Assembly: GCA_034336665.1 (NCBI GenBank)
Contig: JAPFBE010000002.1
Span: 20,376,906-20,440,905, forward strand
Direction: 5' to 3'
Length of the DNA: 64,000 nucleotides
From: Luscinia megarhynchos
Lineage: Eukaryota > Chordata > Aves > Passeriformes > Turdidae
Part shown: positions 10,772 through 22,400 of the stretch, piece by piece
How the letters are laid out: each line of letters begins with the position of its first letter
Numbering within the stretch: position 1 is the first letter of the stretch
Translations under genes and position numbers: made by a program
Notes under the pieces: model-generated
What the model saw: the letters and a program-made list of their open reading frames with translations, nothing else
Databases searched by the model: none
Told to the model about the DNA's origin: nothing

Positions 10772-11655
10772 CGCCTGGGCAGGGGGAGCTGGCCCCGGGC
10801 AGGGGGAGCTGGCCCCAGTCAAGGGGAGCTGGCCCAGGGCAGGGGAGCTGGCCCCGGGCAGGGGGAGCTGGCCCCGGGCAGGGGGAGCTGGCCCCGGGCA
10901 GGGGGAGCTGGCCCCAATCAAGGGGGAGCTGGCCCCAATCAAGGGGAGCTGGCCCTGGGCAGGGGGAGCTGGCCCCAATCAAGGGGGAGCTGGCCCCAAT
11001 CAAGGGGGAGCTGGCCCTGGGCAGGGGGAGCTGGCCCCAATCAAGGGGGGAGCTGGCCCCAATCAAGGGGGAGCTGGCCCCTGGGCAGGGGGGAGCTGGC
11101 CCCAATCAAGGGGGAGCTGGCCCCAATCAAGGGGGAGCTGGCCCCGGGCAGGGAGGAGCTGGCCCCAGTCAAGGGGGAGCTGGCCCAAGGCAGGGGGAGC
11201 TGGCCCCAGTCAAGGGGGAGCTGGCCCCGGGCAGGGGGAGCTGGCCCCAGGCAAGGGGAGCTGGCCCCGGGCAGGGGGAGCTGGCCCCGGGCAGGGGGAG
11301 CTGGCCCCGGGCAGGGGGAGCTGGCCCCAGTCAGGGGGAGCTGGCCCCGGGCAGGGGGAGCTGGCCCCGGGCAGGGGGAGCTGGCCCCGGGCAGGGGGAG
11401 CCCGCCTAAGCAGGGGGAGCTGGCCCCGGGCAGGGGGGAGCTGGCCCCCGGGCAGGGGGGAGCTGGCCCCGGGCAGGGGGAGCTGGCCCCAGTCAAGGGG
11501 AGCTGGCCCTGGGCAGGGGGAGGTGGCCCCCAGTCAAGGGGGAGCTGGCCCCGGGCAGGGGGAGCTGGCCCCAGTGAAGGGGAGCTGGCCCCAGTCAAGG
11601 GGAGCTGGCCCCGGGCAGGGGGAGGTGGCCCCAGTCAAGGGGAGCTGGCCCCGGT
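10772..11655. repeat. GC-rich minisatellite, about 43 units of about 20 bp
   Basis: This is a tandem array with unit GGGGGAGCTGGCCCCGGGCA and two main variants in which the GGGCAG part is replaced by AGTCAA or AATCAA. I count about 43 GAG(C/G)TGG cores between 10785 and 11655, spaced 18-22 bp apart. One unit at about 11397-11410 is degenerate (GAGCCCGCC). GGGGA-to-GGGGGGA length changes are frequent. A lone unit-like sequence (CCGGAGCTGGCACAG, about 10751) just to the left may be the ancestral seed. The array has almost no stop codons in any of six frames and so generates long artificial open frames, one of 621 codons at 10247-12112. Confidence 0.97.
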
Positions 11656-12120
11656 GCCTCCGGGCCCGAATCGCCGAGCTGGAGGCCGTGTCCCCGCTCT
11701 GGACGCCTGGGAGGAGAGGCCTAGGCCCGGGGCAAGCACCGGCGGAGCTGCAGGCACAAGAGCCCCTCGCAGGGCTGAGCATTACTCAGATTTGTCCACT
11801 TGCCAAGCCAAGCCTGAGAAAACATCTTGGCCAGTGCCGTCCCTCGAGCCAGATAAAATTCCTCCTGAATTACAGCCGATATCCCCGAAGCCAGTGCTGA
11901 ATTTCACTCGCTTTGGATCCGGAGCTGAGCTCGCTCATCAGGAGCCGTCCTGTACAGCTCTGTGCCAGGGCATCCCACTGCAAAGTGGGACCATGGCTGC
12001 TCTCAGGCTGCCATGCGTGAGGCTGTCCCAAAAGTGTTCCCCCTGCTGCAGGGAAAGCCCAGCAGAATTCCTGCAGTGGGTGGGTGCTTCCTTCCCTCCT
12101 AGTTTGCCCTGAGGCCCAAT
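11656..12120. promoter_or_regulatory. GC-rich flank of the minisatellite, possible continuation of the regulatory element
   Basis: CpG-containing unique sequence runs from about 11660 to 11800 and then grades into ordinary composition, with an AGATAAAATTCC motif near 11851. It may be the right half of the candidate element at 10201-10771, split by repeat expansion. No coding exon is recognised. Confidence 0.35.
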
Positions 12121-12362
12121 TCTGCACACCTGGGAAGACCTGGAAATTGTTCCCCAGCCTGGATGTAAGTGCAATTGTAACCTCAGCTCACGGCCCTGCA
12201 AAGTGCCAAAGAGGCTTGCAAATGGCAAGATCATTTCTAGTTCACAGAAATCCTTCTCCTAAATAAGCAGGGAACTTCTGCAGAAGAGGAAGAAAATCAA
12301 ACACATTCCATTTGCCATATACAGATCATAACTGTGTTAATTCAGGTATTAGGGCTGGACAA

Positions 12363-12632
12363 AATCCTAGAATCAGAGAAAGGTTTGGGTTGGAAAGGAC
12401 AGTAAAGATCATCCAGTTCCAATCTCTCTGCCATGGGCAGGGACACCTTCCACTAGACCAGGTTGCTCCAAGCCCCATCCAGCCTGGCTTGGACACTTCC
12501 AGGGATGCAGCATCCCCAGCTTCTCTGGGCAACGTGTTCCAGGACCTCACCACCCTCACAGTAAAGAATTTCTTCGTAACACCTTGTCTGAACCCTTTTA
12601 CAGTTTAAAGCAATTCCCCCTTGTCCTCACAC
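12363..12632 (-). mobile_element. CR1 LINE fragment, 3' end, reverse orientation
   Basis: The segment begins CCTAGAATCAGAGAAAGG and follows the antisense CR1 3' end closely: CATCCAGTTCCAATC, then CTGCCATGGGCAGGGACACC, then TTCCACTAGACCAGGTTGCT, then CACCACCCTCACAGTAAAGA. It ends near TTGTCCTCACACTGC. It is less diverged than the copy at 8728-9035 and is 5'-truncated. Confidence 0.93.
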
Positions 12633-15600
12633 TGCTGTGTGAGCTAACCATTCCATGTTTCAAACTAACCTGGCCATTAAGAGGTATCTGAATAACATGG
12701 ATTTTACATGACAGGGGTTAGAAGCATTTGTGATTTTTCCTTTTACAGCAGAGGTTTGGAGAAGGTTGTATAAAAACATGTTTCTTCAGGCTCCCTCCAA
12801 ATGTGTCACCTGCACATCACTAAAAACCAAGACCCTGTGAGAAATGAACCTCTTTCATATGGATGGAGATCAGCTGTAGTATAAGAAAAGAACAGGTTTC
12901 TTATCTTCTCACTGGTACCTTCAAGTCCTGCTTTTGCTCTCTATTCAATGTGTTTTCTTCTTGCTTTACCTGTTCTCCACTCTGACAACTATTTTGGGAG
13001 GGGGAGTAAGACAATAATGTCCTCATCATACGTGGTTTTATTGTTGCATTACGTATATTTAGGTGAGGGCATCATACCTTTAAAATTTTTACATGTATTT
13101 CTCACAATTTTTTATCTGCTCTGATTAGTTTTTTCATCACTCCCTACTCTTCACATTTTCTGCAAAAATCAGGAAATCACTTTGTGAAGTTGTTTGGTTT
13201 CAGCTGTGTTAGTGCAGGAATGAATGTCTTTTTCTGCTGTCTGACATGTCAAGATGAATAGGAAAACTGATAACCCCACCAGTCCATGCTGCAATCCTAC
13301 TTAATTTCTTCTCTTCTTCCACTAAAAAATACTTCATTTATAGCACCTTGTACTGGAAATGTAAACAAATTCAGTTATCATTTCTGGTCAAATACCAAAT
13401 GTTAAGTAACACAACAGTAAACATTAGGACAGCTATCCAGCTATCTTGTATTTTACTTACAGATATTTATCTATCTACTTTTAGAACATTAAGCAGCAAT
13501 TTAATGAATGCAGATCTATGAACTCAGGATATTACTTATTCATAGAATTATTCTTTTTCTTTTACAGGATGCATTGTTTGTGGTGATTTTGCTACCCCAT
13601 AGACATTCACATTTCTATGTCTATGTCTAATAGACATGGTATTTGTTATGTTAACATCAAAATGATATTAAAGTATTTTTTGGAATATTGAAAAATTCGA
13701 TTATATACTCTGCATACACCTAAATACACTATATTGCCTATATACATCTATAAAAACAGTTGCTGTCTATGCCCTTTTTTCACCTCACCACCTGAAGTTG
13801 GGCAGGAGAGATGACACATCCTTCCTTAATTTTTAAAGTGTTACATGAACCTCTGTCCCTCTGAAGCTTGTGGTAAGACTTGGGGGAAGAGGACAGAGAG
13901 GAGGTGGATATTTCTCTCTTCCTGTCTTCCTCCTGCTATGGATTGACTAGTACATAACATGGAAGATGTTCAGTCATTTCTCATTGTTCGAAAAGAAATT
14001 GTAAAATCCTCCCTCCCTGCAGTATGGGGGATGAAGAAGGGAGCTGCCTCTTCTCTGGACAAAGTCACAATCTGCCTTTTACTGCTGGCTGTTTTTTTTA
14101 GAAGCAGGCTCTGTCTACACAGTCATAAACCTGACCTAATTTATGGGATGCATCACCTTATCCCCCACCCCTCACTGCATTCCTATTTCTCAATAAAACC
14201 CCCATCTGATTTGAAAATTCTTTTCAAGACAAAATATCTGGAGAGAGTTTAAACTGTGAAAAGCTTAAAGGGAGCTCAAGAACTGAGATCTTTTTACCCA
14301 AGTGGGAAAAAAATTCCAAGTCCCCCTATGGAGGGGACTCAGAACATTATACTGTGGGGCTCCTGTCTGCAAAAATGAAGCTGTCCTTGCCTGAACACAG
14401 TTACAAGACAAGCAAGAGTCCACAAAAAGGTTAAAATAAAACAAGGTAGAATAATTTCTAATGCTGGGTATGTCCCAAATGTATTCTCCTGTGCACTTCA
14501 TAGAGAAGGAAGTCCAAGCAGTGGCCTTTCACATGACATCATAAAAGCCTAATTTATCACCAGCCACCAAACATCTAGAAAATCATAACATCCTTTCAGG
14601 AAAACCATGTGCAAGATAATCAGACTTGCTTTGATGAAAGATTTAGTGCTAGAGTCCAAGTAGGACACTACAAAGAAGAACCCTTTGCAGGTAGTAGCAC
14701 ACAACAATGCATGTCACATTTAATGTTTCAAACTCACACTTTATTCATGAAAAAGCTTATGCATTTCCTGCCCATAAACAAACATTGTTTTACTCTGCAT
14801 GTGTGTTCAACCAAACCTGTTAAGATAAAACACTGGCCACTAGTCAAGTCCAGGCAAGGTAGACAGCTGAATATCTCTTTTACAGATGAAACACATGCTA
14901 TTGCTGCACATAAAGGCACTGTGCTCCCCATTCCCTCATCTCACAGTCCCTTGCAAGTGTGTTATGGATGTGGACTGAGTATTGCCACAGTTTGTCATAG
15001 CTTTTGAAAGGATAAAGTCCTCCCAGCACACTATGCTGAACCGAGGGTGCATTCCCCCTAACAAATTCTGCCTCTCTATCCAAGGCTCTCACTGTTCTGC
15101 CTCATCAGTTTTTGGTGACTGGTGTAACCTGACTGTCTTGATGGAAAAATACTGCTCAGCAAGCAGTATATTGCCGTAAAATCAATTGGTTTCACATTTG
15201 CAAATGAAATCAAACAGGTCTGCTGTTAGTGTTGATTAGGCAGACAAAACAGCACGAAGCAATTAATGCATGGCTACAAATACCAGCTACCATGGTGATC
15301 AAGACTTCTTTTTGACTGTAAGTTTGTTGGTGTGTATTTAAAGATGCACAGGATTCCAATTGCCATGCAGTTCACTGATCCTGCTGCTTATAATCTGACC
15401 CTTAGGCTCCTGGTCAATGGCCACAGGTTCTTCTGGTCTGACTGGAAAAATAACCGGATTTTCCACACCATTCTTGGTAGTTTGTTGTTGTATATTCTCT
15501 GATCTTCGTTAATAAAAATAACTTCCTATTACATTTCCTGCACAGGAAAGCCTGGGAAAAAAAATCATAGCTTTTCCTATGACATCTTTCACTTTCAGAG

Positions 15601-18600
15601 CAGACATGAAACTTGCCACACAATCTTTCAATAAATCAATAAAATGAATACAACTATCTTACGTTCTTTTTAAAGATCAGTATTTTGTTTTCTTCCATCC
15701 TTCCCTTATCTTGGTATTTAATTTCTCTCACTTTTTTTCTTGTTTAAATATTTTCCATGTTTTGGTGAAGTTATTTTCCTGTAAAATCCAATTTATCTCT
15801 TTTTGTTGTAAGACATATTTCTTTCCTAATTTGATGTATCTCCCAATCTTTCTCTTTCATTCAAGCTTGTCCCATTTCTCTTTTGAGCATCAATCTCCAG
15901 CTCACAAACAATCTTCAACCTGACCTTACTTTCCTATCTCTCCTTCATCCTCAAAACATGTTACCTCACAGTGAGATTTTGTTCTCTTCTCCTCATTTTT
16001 ACTATAGTATTCTTTTCACTTGAACATTTTTTCAATTTCTTTTTTCTCTATATCATCACAGATTTGTTCATTTTTCTTTTCCAGTGGTACTCTGTCACAC
16101 ACTAGCTTTGTCTTTCCTCAGGATTTTGTGTGGAACATTGCAGGGTTCTGGAGGACAATTCATATTACCAGTAACAGCAGAGATTTGCTGACAGGGCTGA
16201 AACTATGCTGAAATAAGTTTTAAAGAAGCAATAAGATATCCTGAAGTTCACAGTGCCAGTGTAAGTAGGGGTAAAAAGCAGATACATTGACTGCTATTAC
16301 TGTTCACAGTAGCTGCCTATAAAATTCCACAGATTTGGCAGTGCATTAGCCATATTCACTTTAAAAGCATGGCTAATATGCTCTGTTTCTTTCCAAAGCA
16401 TCACCAAATGCATATACCACTTCTTGAAATCTGTCCTCTCAATGACCTTCTTCTCTTAAATAATTTCAACTAAAGAAGAAAGGAATTTTGGATCTGTTAC
16501 CAAAAACTTCTTCATTACTTCACAAAGCGGTCAAACATGAAAAACTTCATTACAGAAGGAAAACAGTTAGCATTTTCTACTGGTCCTGCCCTACTTACCA
16601 AAGCTTCTCTAGTTCCACAATTAAAAAGCAAGCAAACTATTCAGGCATACACAGCAGCAGGCATGGGCTCAGAATACTCCAATGTTTTCACCTGTATAAT
16701 GTTTAAAATGTGAGATGCCTCATCAATCACTTGACTACTTTACAAGGAAAATGTCTCTTGAGACCACTCACACAGGACTCATTTATTGCCAAGTTTCAAT
16801 GTGAAAGACAGAGCTGTTCCTCAGACAAGCAATCCTATTTTTCATTCATGTTTTGGCAGGGCAGAGATGCCAGGTAAGGGTCCCATTATGCACTGCACAA
16901 ACACAGAAATGGCAGCCCCTTCTCCTAAAATTTATCAAAGTCAAATACCATCTCCTGGAATATTCTGTTAGAATTCATCTACAGCTCTCATCTCCTTTTC
17001 AGTGCAGGTCACCAGTGAAACCTTCTGGCTTGATTTACTTTCTTTAATGTGTTCCAGTGTAACAGCAATACACATGAACACACAAAGCAATGAATTACCG
17101 AATTTATGTGTATCTACCGAGAATCTCAGAAGCAGCTGAAGAAAGCTAGATAAACACCTTGGCAGCTTCATTCCACTTGTAGCCTGAGCAAGACTTCAGC
17201 TAGATGTATTGCCCCTTAGACAGCACAGGACTACTTCACAGCAGCACAGCAGTGACAATGAAGGACCACCAGAGAAGATACAGATTTTATGTAATTAAGC
17301 AACAGTAATGACATTACAATGGGAAGAAAGCTCTGTCACCCCCCTCTTATGAAGCTAGGAGCCAGGATGATTTAGGCACTTGACCAACACCTTGGAATGA
17401 GAGGAAGGAACAAGATTAGAGCCCAGTCTGTATCCCACCATTTCCCTCTGATGTATAACTTACTACAGATGAAGAAGCCAAGCATTCACATCACACTGCG
17501 TTTGGCACAATTTGCCCTGTGTAAGTCCTTGCCATTGATTTGGAGTGAGCAACCCCCCACAAGCAAACTGCTCCAAGGATCATACAGCACCGTGAGGCAG
17601 CAGGTGACTTATTTAACCATATATTTCTCATTTGTCTGCAGTTTCACTTCTATTTCTGCCCCTGGGTTTTTGTTTATAGTGTCTTTTACATAAAAATCAA
17701 ATACTCATCCTAGCAATACTAAAAAATTACCATTGCTTCCTCAACTTTTCCACTTCAGGCTGCTACGATTTTGACTTGAGAGTAACAGAACTTAGGAGTT
17801 TATTGGCTTGTCTTTTCTGCTCTAAAGACTTCATTTTCAGATGAAAAACACTCAAATAGACCAACTGTATCTTTTACAACTAAAACAGTATTTTAACTCC
17901 GTATACCGCAGTAAAGACCACACAAACTTGCTATTCCATACAGGCAGTGACCTGAGAGAGCTCTCACTTTTCACAGCATCTTTGGGCATAATATGTATTT
18001 AAATATTAACAGTCAGGATCATTTTCATCAACATGAGAAAAAAAAGAAGTTCAGATCTAATCAAGAGACAGTTGTCTCCTGACACTGCCTGCTCTATGCT
18101 TGCTTAAGCACGTAGGCAGCAGCTGGCACTTCCACAGCTTGATCATTACTACTGCTCTTCAAATTATGCCTGTCACACAGGTTAGGAAAACATGAGTAAT
18201 TAAACATAAACAGCGTCATAAAATAATAGTAAGAAAAAAATTAATAATCATCTGAATGAGTGTTTGGGGCAACTCCCTACAGCACCTTGGATTTCTGCCC
18301 CTTCTGCTCAGACAGTTTTCCTCTGTGCACTTTTTAATTATTTCCTTCATGAGTCCTTTAAGGCAAAGAGGTTTGTACAGGCGGGAAAAAAAACACGTAG
18401 TAGAACCGATGAGAACAGTGATATGCAGAAAAGAGAAATGCCAATTAAGTATTCCTCAACTACTGCAGGCTGACTCTGAATTGCTTATGGCAAGGACTTA
18501 TGCCTCACTATGCAACTGATAGTTTGAGATGCATGGACTTCAAAGGATTTTAAATGCAACATTTCAGGAGCTGCTTGTTCCTTATTTGAGCCATGCACTG

Positions 18601-19437
18601 CAGCTGGTCACCTGGTGCAGTATCTATCTTCTGGCCCATCAGCTCCTTATAGCAAGTTCAGCATTTAAACTGTATGGGGGTCAGTGCAGAAATTCTGCAG
18701 TCCTGCATCCTTGGCAGTACACACAGATGTATGCTGCCTTTTGCTTGAATAGTCAACAACCAAACTAATCCCTAGCTCAGTTCTCTTAGAAAACCAGCAT
18801 AAAACAACAAAACAATAAAGATGGAGACTTTGGACCATGTTATTAACAGCCCTAAGCAGGCTGTTGTAGCCTATTTTAGTGCACATAGTTACTGGAACTG
18901 AGCATGCAATTCTGGTAATTGCATACAAAAATGACCAGCTACATGAGTAACGGGACATTTGTCATCTGCAATTCTTTCTGTGTAGGAACTCTGTGAAATG
19001 TGTGATCCTTCATGATAGCCGACATGCAAATGCTATGTAAAGAGCAGTACTGTTTTCAGCTGCTTTACATCCAGAATAGTTATTCACATATTTAACTAGA
19101 AGGTGCAAGCAACTTGATTTGCTCCCACTTGGTCTGTGTTTTGCATGGGTATGAATTAGACAAAGTACAATGTAGGGAAGACTCGTGCCTGTCTACATAA
19201 GAAGAAAAATAAGTGTAGCAACATACATAATGTTGAACACATTAAAATCCACATATTAAAAGAACATTTAGAGATGGTTGTTGTTCTCATTTTTTGCTCA
19301 TCTGTGTGCCTCAAGCTATGTATTTTCATACAAATTTCAGCATCTCTCTGAAATAAAGTTCTTCCTACAAACCCTAAGTGCTTCAACTTCTATATTCAAG
19401 GCTGAAATTGCTTAACTGACCTCATCAGAGGTGCTAA
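12633..19437 (-). other. GMDS intron segment, no gene recognised
   Basis: This is long AT-rich intron. Pyrimidine-rich stretches occur around 15700-16100. Several open frames of 60-130 codons (the longest on plus at 14609-15007) have no recognisable domain or splice context. No interspersed repeat is recognised. Confidence 0.65.
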
Positions 19438-19460
19438 CTAGCATACTAAAAGTATGCTAG
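19438..19460. repeat. Perfect inverted repeat (10-bp arms, 3-nt loop)
   Basis: CTAGCATACT at 19438-19447 is followed by AAA and then by AGTATGCTAG at 19451-19460, the exact reverse complement. The 23-nt hairpin has no flanking T-run or other sign of a function. Confidence 0.9.
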
Positions 19461-22400
19461 CAATTCCAGACACCTGCTCACGCTATCTAACAGAGTATTT
19501 TTTGGGAGAATTGCTATTCCTGGGGAGGAGGGACTTGCACATTCCCATGCAATTTCCCACTGAAATCATCAGGAGCCTGGCCAAAAAGTGGCTGAGTGGG
19601 ATAAGTACAACCCAGGTTTGTAATGTTCATCACCACTGTTGATAGCATCCCACCAAGCTAAACTCATAAATTTGGCAGTAAGAAGAAATGAACTGTCCCC
19701 ATGTGCCAGTTTTCTTGCTCTTTATATGTCTGCTTGATTTAGTCCTTTTTCCACTAACATGACTAAACTCAAAAGCAGATTATCCCCTTGGCTTCAGTGC
19801 TTGCTTTAAGCTTTCTTTCTCATAGCATAGGAGGCATATCCAACTTGGTTCCTCCTTGGGTCAAGTGTTGTTGGATATTCCCAGTATCTCCAACTGTGGT
19901 TATTTTAATCTTTCATTTGATGTTTTTCTACTGCTTTTCTTCCATTTCCCCATTACCTTCCTCCCCATCTCCTTAAAGGCTCATCCACTGTCCTCCTACT
20001 TCTCAGTGGAATCCCCATCTTATGCTTTCCTAAGGCTTTTCTACCTTTGACACATATGAATATACTTCAATCTTTGGTCACATCTCTGAACAGGGTGTTC
20101 AGTTAAGTTGGCTCCCTTCACTAATCAGCTTTTCAGCAGTTTCTTGCCAGGACTGGGGAAAATTACACTCAGATTCATTAACTAAGATATAATAAACTTC
20201 ATGTACCATTTAGCAATGTACCATATGTGGCAATTTGAAAAAAAAAAAAAGGTAGATGAAACCAGAGGAGACCCTCTGGCTCATTTATGGACTCAAAGTA
20301 TTTCTGGGAAGGTCACAAATCTCCAAGATATCTCCCCAAATTAGATTTTGCACTTGGATTTCTAATTTAGCTGAAAGATGTGTAAAAACACATGCAGCCA
20401 GACAGCTCCTTGGCTATACATCTAAGGAAGCTCAAAGCATAAGTTATTACTTCCAAAGTCAATTGTAACTTATGCTCACTAAATTGGCTCCAGACCCACC
20501 CTTTTCAGACAGTAGTATAGGAATAATTTATTCTTCTGGTGAAAAGCACCCATTTTAGCTAAACCACACCCCCATCTGGGAGCCTCACCAGCAGAAGTGC
20601 CAAAGGCAGAGGGATCCAGAGGTGCAAAGGGCTATTGGAGGCTGGAGAAACAGGGGTGAATAAAGCCCAGTATGTGTTAGTGTCTGTCAGCACGCTGAAA
20701 CATACAACCTCTCCCTGACACAGGGGGTCCACAGCACAAATCCGAGAGGAAAATTTGTTCCTGTGGTTCAATCATCACATTAGATGAAGAGGTTTCCTCA
20801 CTTTTAACATCCATTTGATTTATACCAGAAGTCCTGTGCATAGTGGTGAAATCATTGCAACTTTCTGCATGTTTTGATCTACATCCTCAATGTGTATCTT
20901 GTTTTCTCCCATGGAGAACGTGCTGTACATAAACGTGGTACAAGAGGTTCGAGAGCTCTGATTTTAGACATCTACCCCAAGGGCCAAGTTAATTGCCTTA
21001 CCAGTGCAGAGGTAAACAGCCCTACATAAACTAGGAGCTTTTCTCTCACCTATTACACTGGAAACCTGAGCTGAACGAGGTACATGAGTTCAGCCCCTTG
21101 CAGTGGCAGCAGTGACTTGAAGCCATCTGCGCCACAAGAGATTGAACATTCCCATGAGAGATTGCTTCACTAGCTTTCTACAGGAACACTGACCTACACA
21201 CAAGGCTTTTCTTCCCCCAGGTGAGCTCCTGCATCAGCAGCTACCCGACAGGAACCTCCTCACGGGAGATCTTTAATAGCAGGAGCTGCTGAACGAGAGG
21301 GAACTGCAGAAACACACTTGTTGTCAAACTGTGCATTTAGTTGGAAGGAGGAGAAACAGATGGGGAAATCACTCTTCAGACAGTGTTTACTAGCACAATC
21401 AGCACCTGAGGCAGCACTTATTCAGGTGCTGAAATTACAGAGGTAAGTTTTACGATGAGAAATCTATTCCTCATATGACAGCTATATTTCTCATCATGGA
21501 TCATAAAAAGTAGATGATCCATCAGATAACCACTTGATTGCAACGTGCATCACAGTAAAACCATCAACCTTCTGTTTTGTTTTACGACCCTGGTTACATC
21601 TGGAATGCTTTCAAGAAGGATGCTTTGGGTACAAACTGACTCAGGAAGCTTACTGGTTTGCTGCTTCCATGGTAGTAGATAGTAAGAGTAAGGAGGAATG
21701 GTAGCAGGAATACCTTGAATTTTGCTACCTGGAAGATCCCTTTATTACTACTGATATAATTTTATTGAATATTTGTCTTGGACTGGACCATGAAGAGGAT
21801 TCTTACTTGTCTAACTTTTCATTTTCAGCCTAACAAACTATTCCTATCAGTTGTCTATTTCCTCTTACATTATAGATCTTTCCCACAACTACTAATTCAA
21901 ATAATAGTAATGATATTAATGAAGCCAGTATTTGTAGAACTCACCTAATTCCATATTTCTATAATAGCAACAGAAATTTCTTATCTTTACACAGTATTTG
22001 TTGTCAGATATTTTCTAATTCTTGTCCCCCTAAAGGCAGAAAAAAAGATGAAACTACTATTCTAAGGTTGCAGAGCAAGCCACAAATAAAATTCCTATTA
22101 TCTAAGAGTATGTAGTAGAAATGGGAGCTGCATTGTAAGCAAACACCCCAGAGAGACATGTTACCAAAACTAATTTTTGAAACAACTTAAAGACTTAGAG
22201 ATTGTTTTCATCTCAGCAGAGCATAAAAATGGGATGAAAAGTTGTCCTTGCTGATGCGCAGTCTGTCTCTTTGCTTGGCAAGGTTACAACCCCACTAAAC
22301 AAAACAAAACAAACTAACCCTCTAGTCTTGCACAACTCTGTCAGGAGGGCTTGCAAGTTTTCTGGACAATTGAGGTTGCTCTGAAATTGTGGGGTTGATC

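Noticed and set aside
10247..12112. 621-codon plus-strand open frame
   Set aside because: More than half of it is the minisatellite, which is open in all frames; the flanking parts show no known domain.
14609..15007. 132-codon plus-strand open frame
   Set aside because: No recognisable domain, promoter or splice context; lengths like this occur by chance in a 64-kb window.
17780..17860. A minus-strand ENEV peptide resembling the GMDS ENEVGR segment
   Set aside because: The following residues (FRAEKTSQ then stop) do not match GMDS, and no splice boundaries fit; a four-residue match is chance.
20940..20970. GGTTCGAG resembling a tRNA T-loop
   Set aside because: No matching A box, acceptor stem or cloverleaf upstream.
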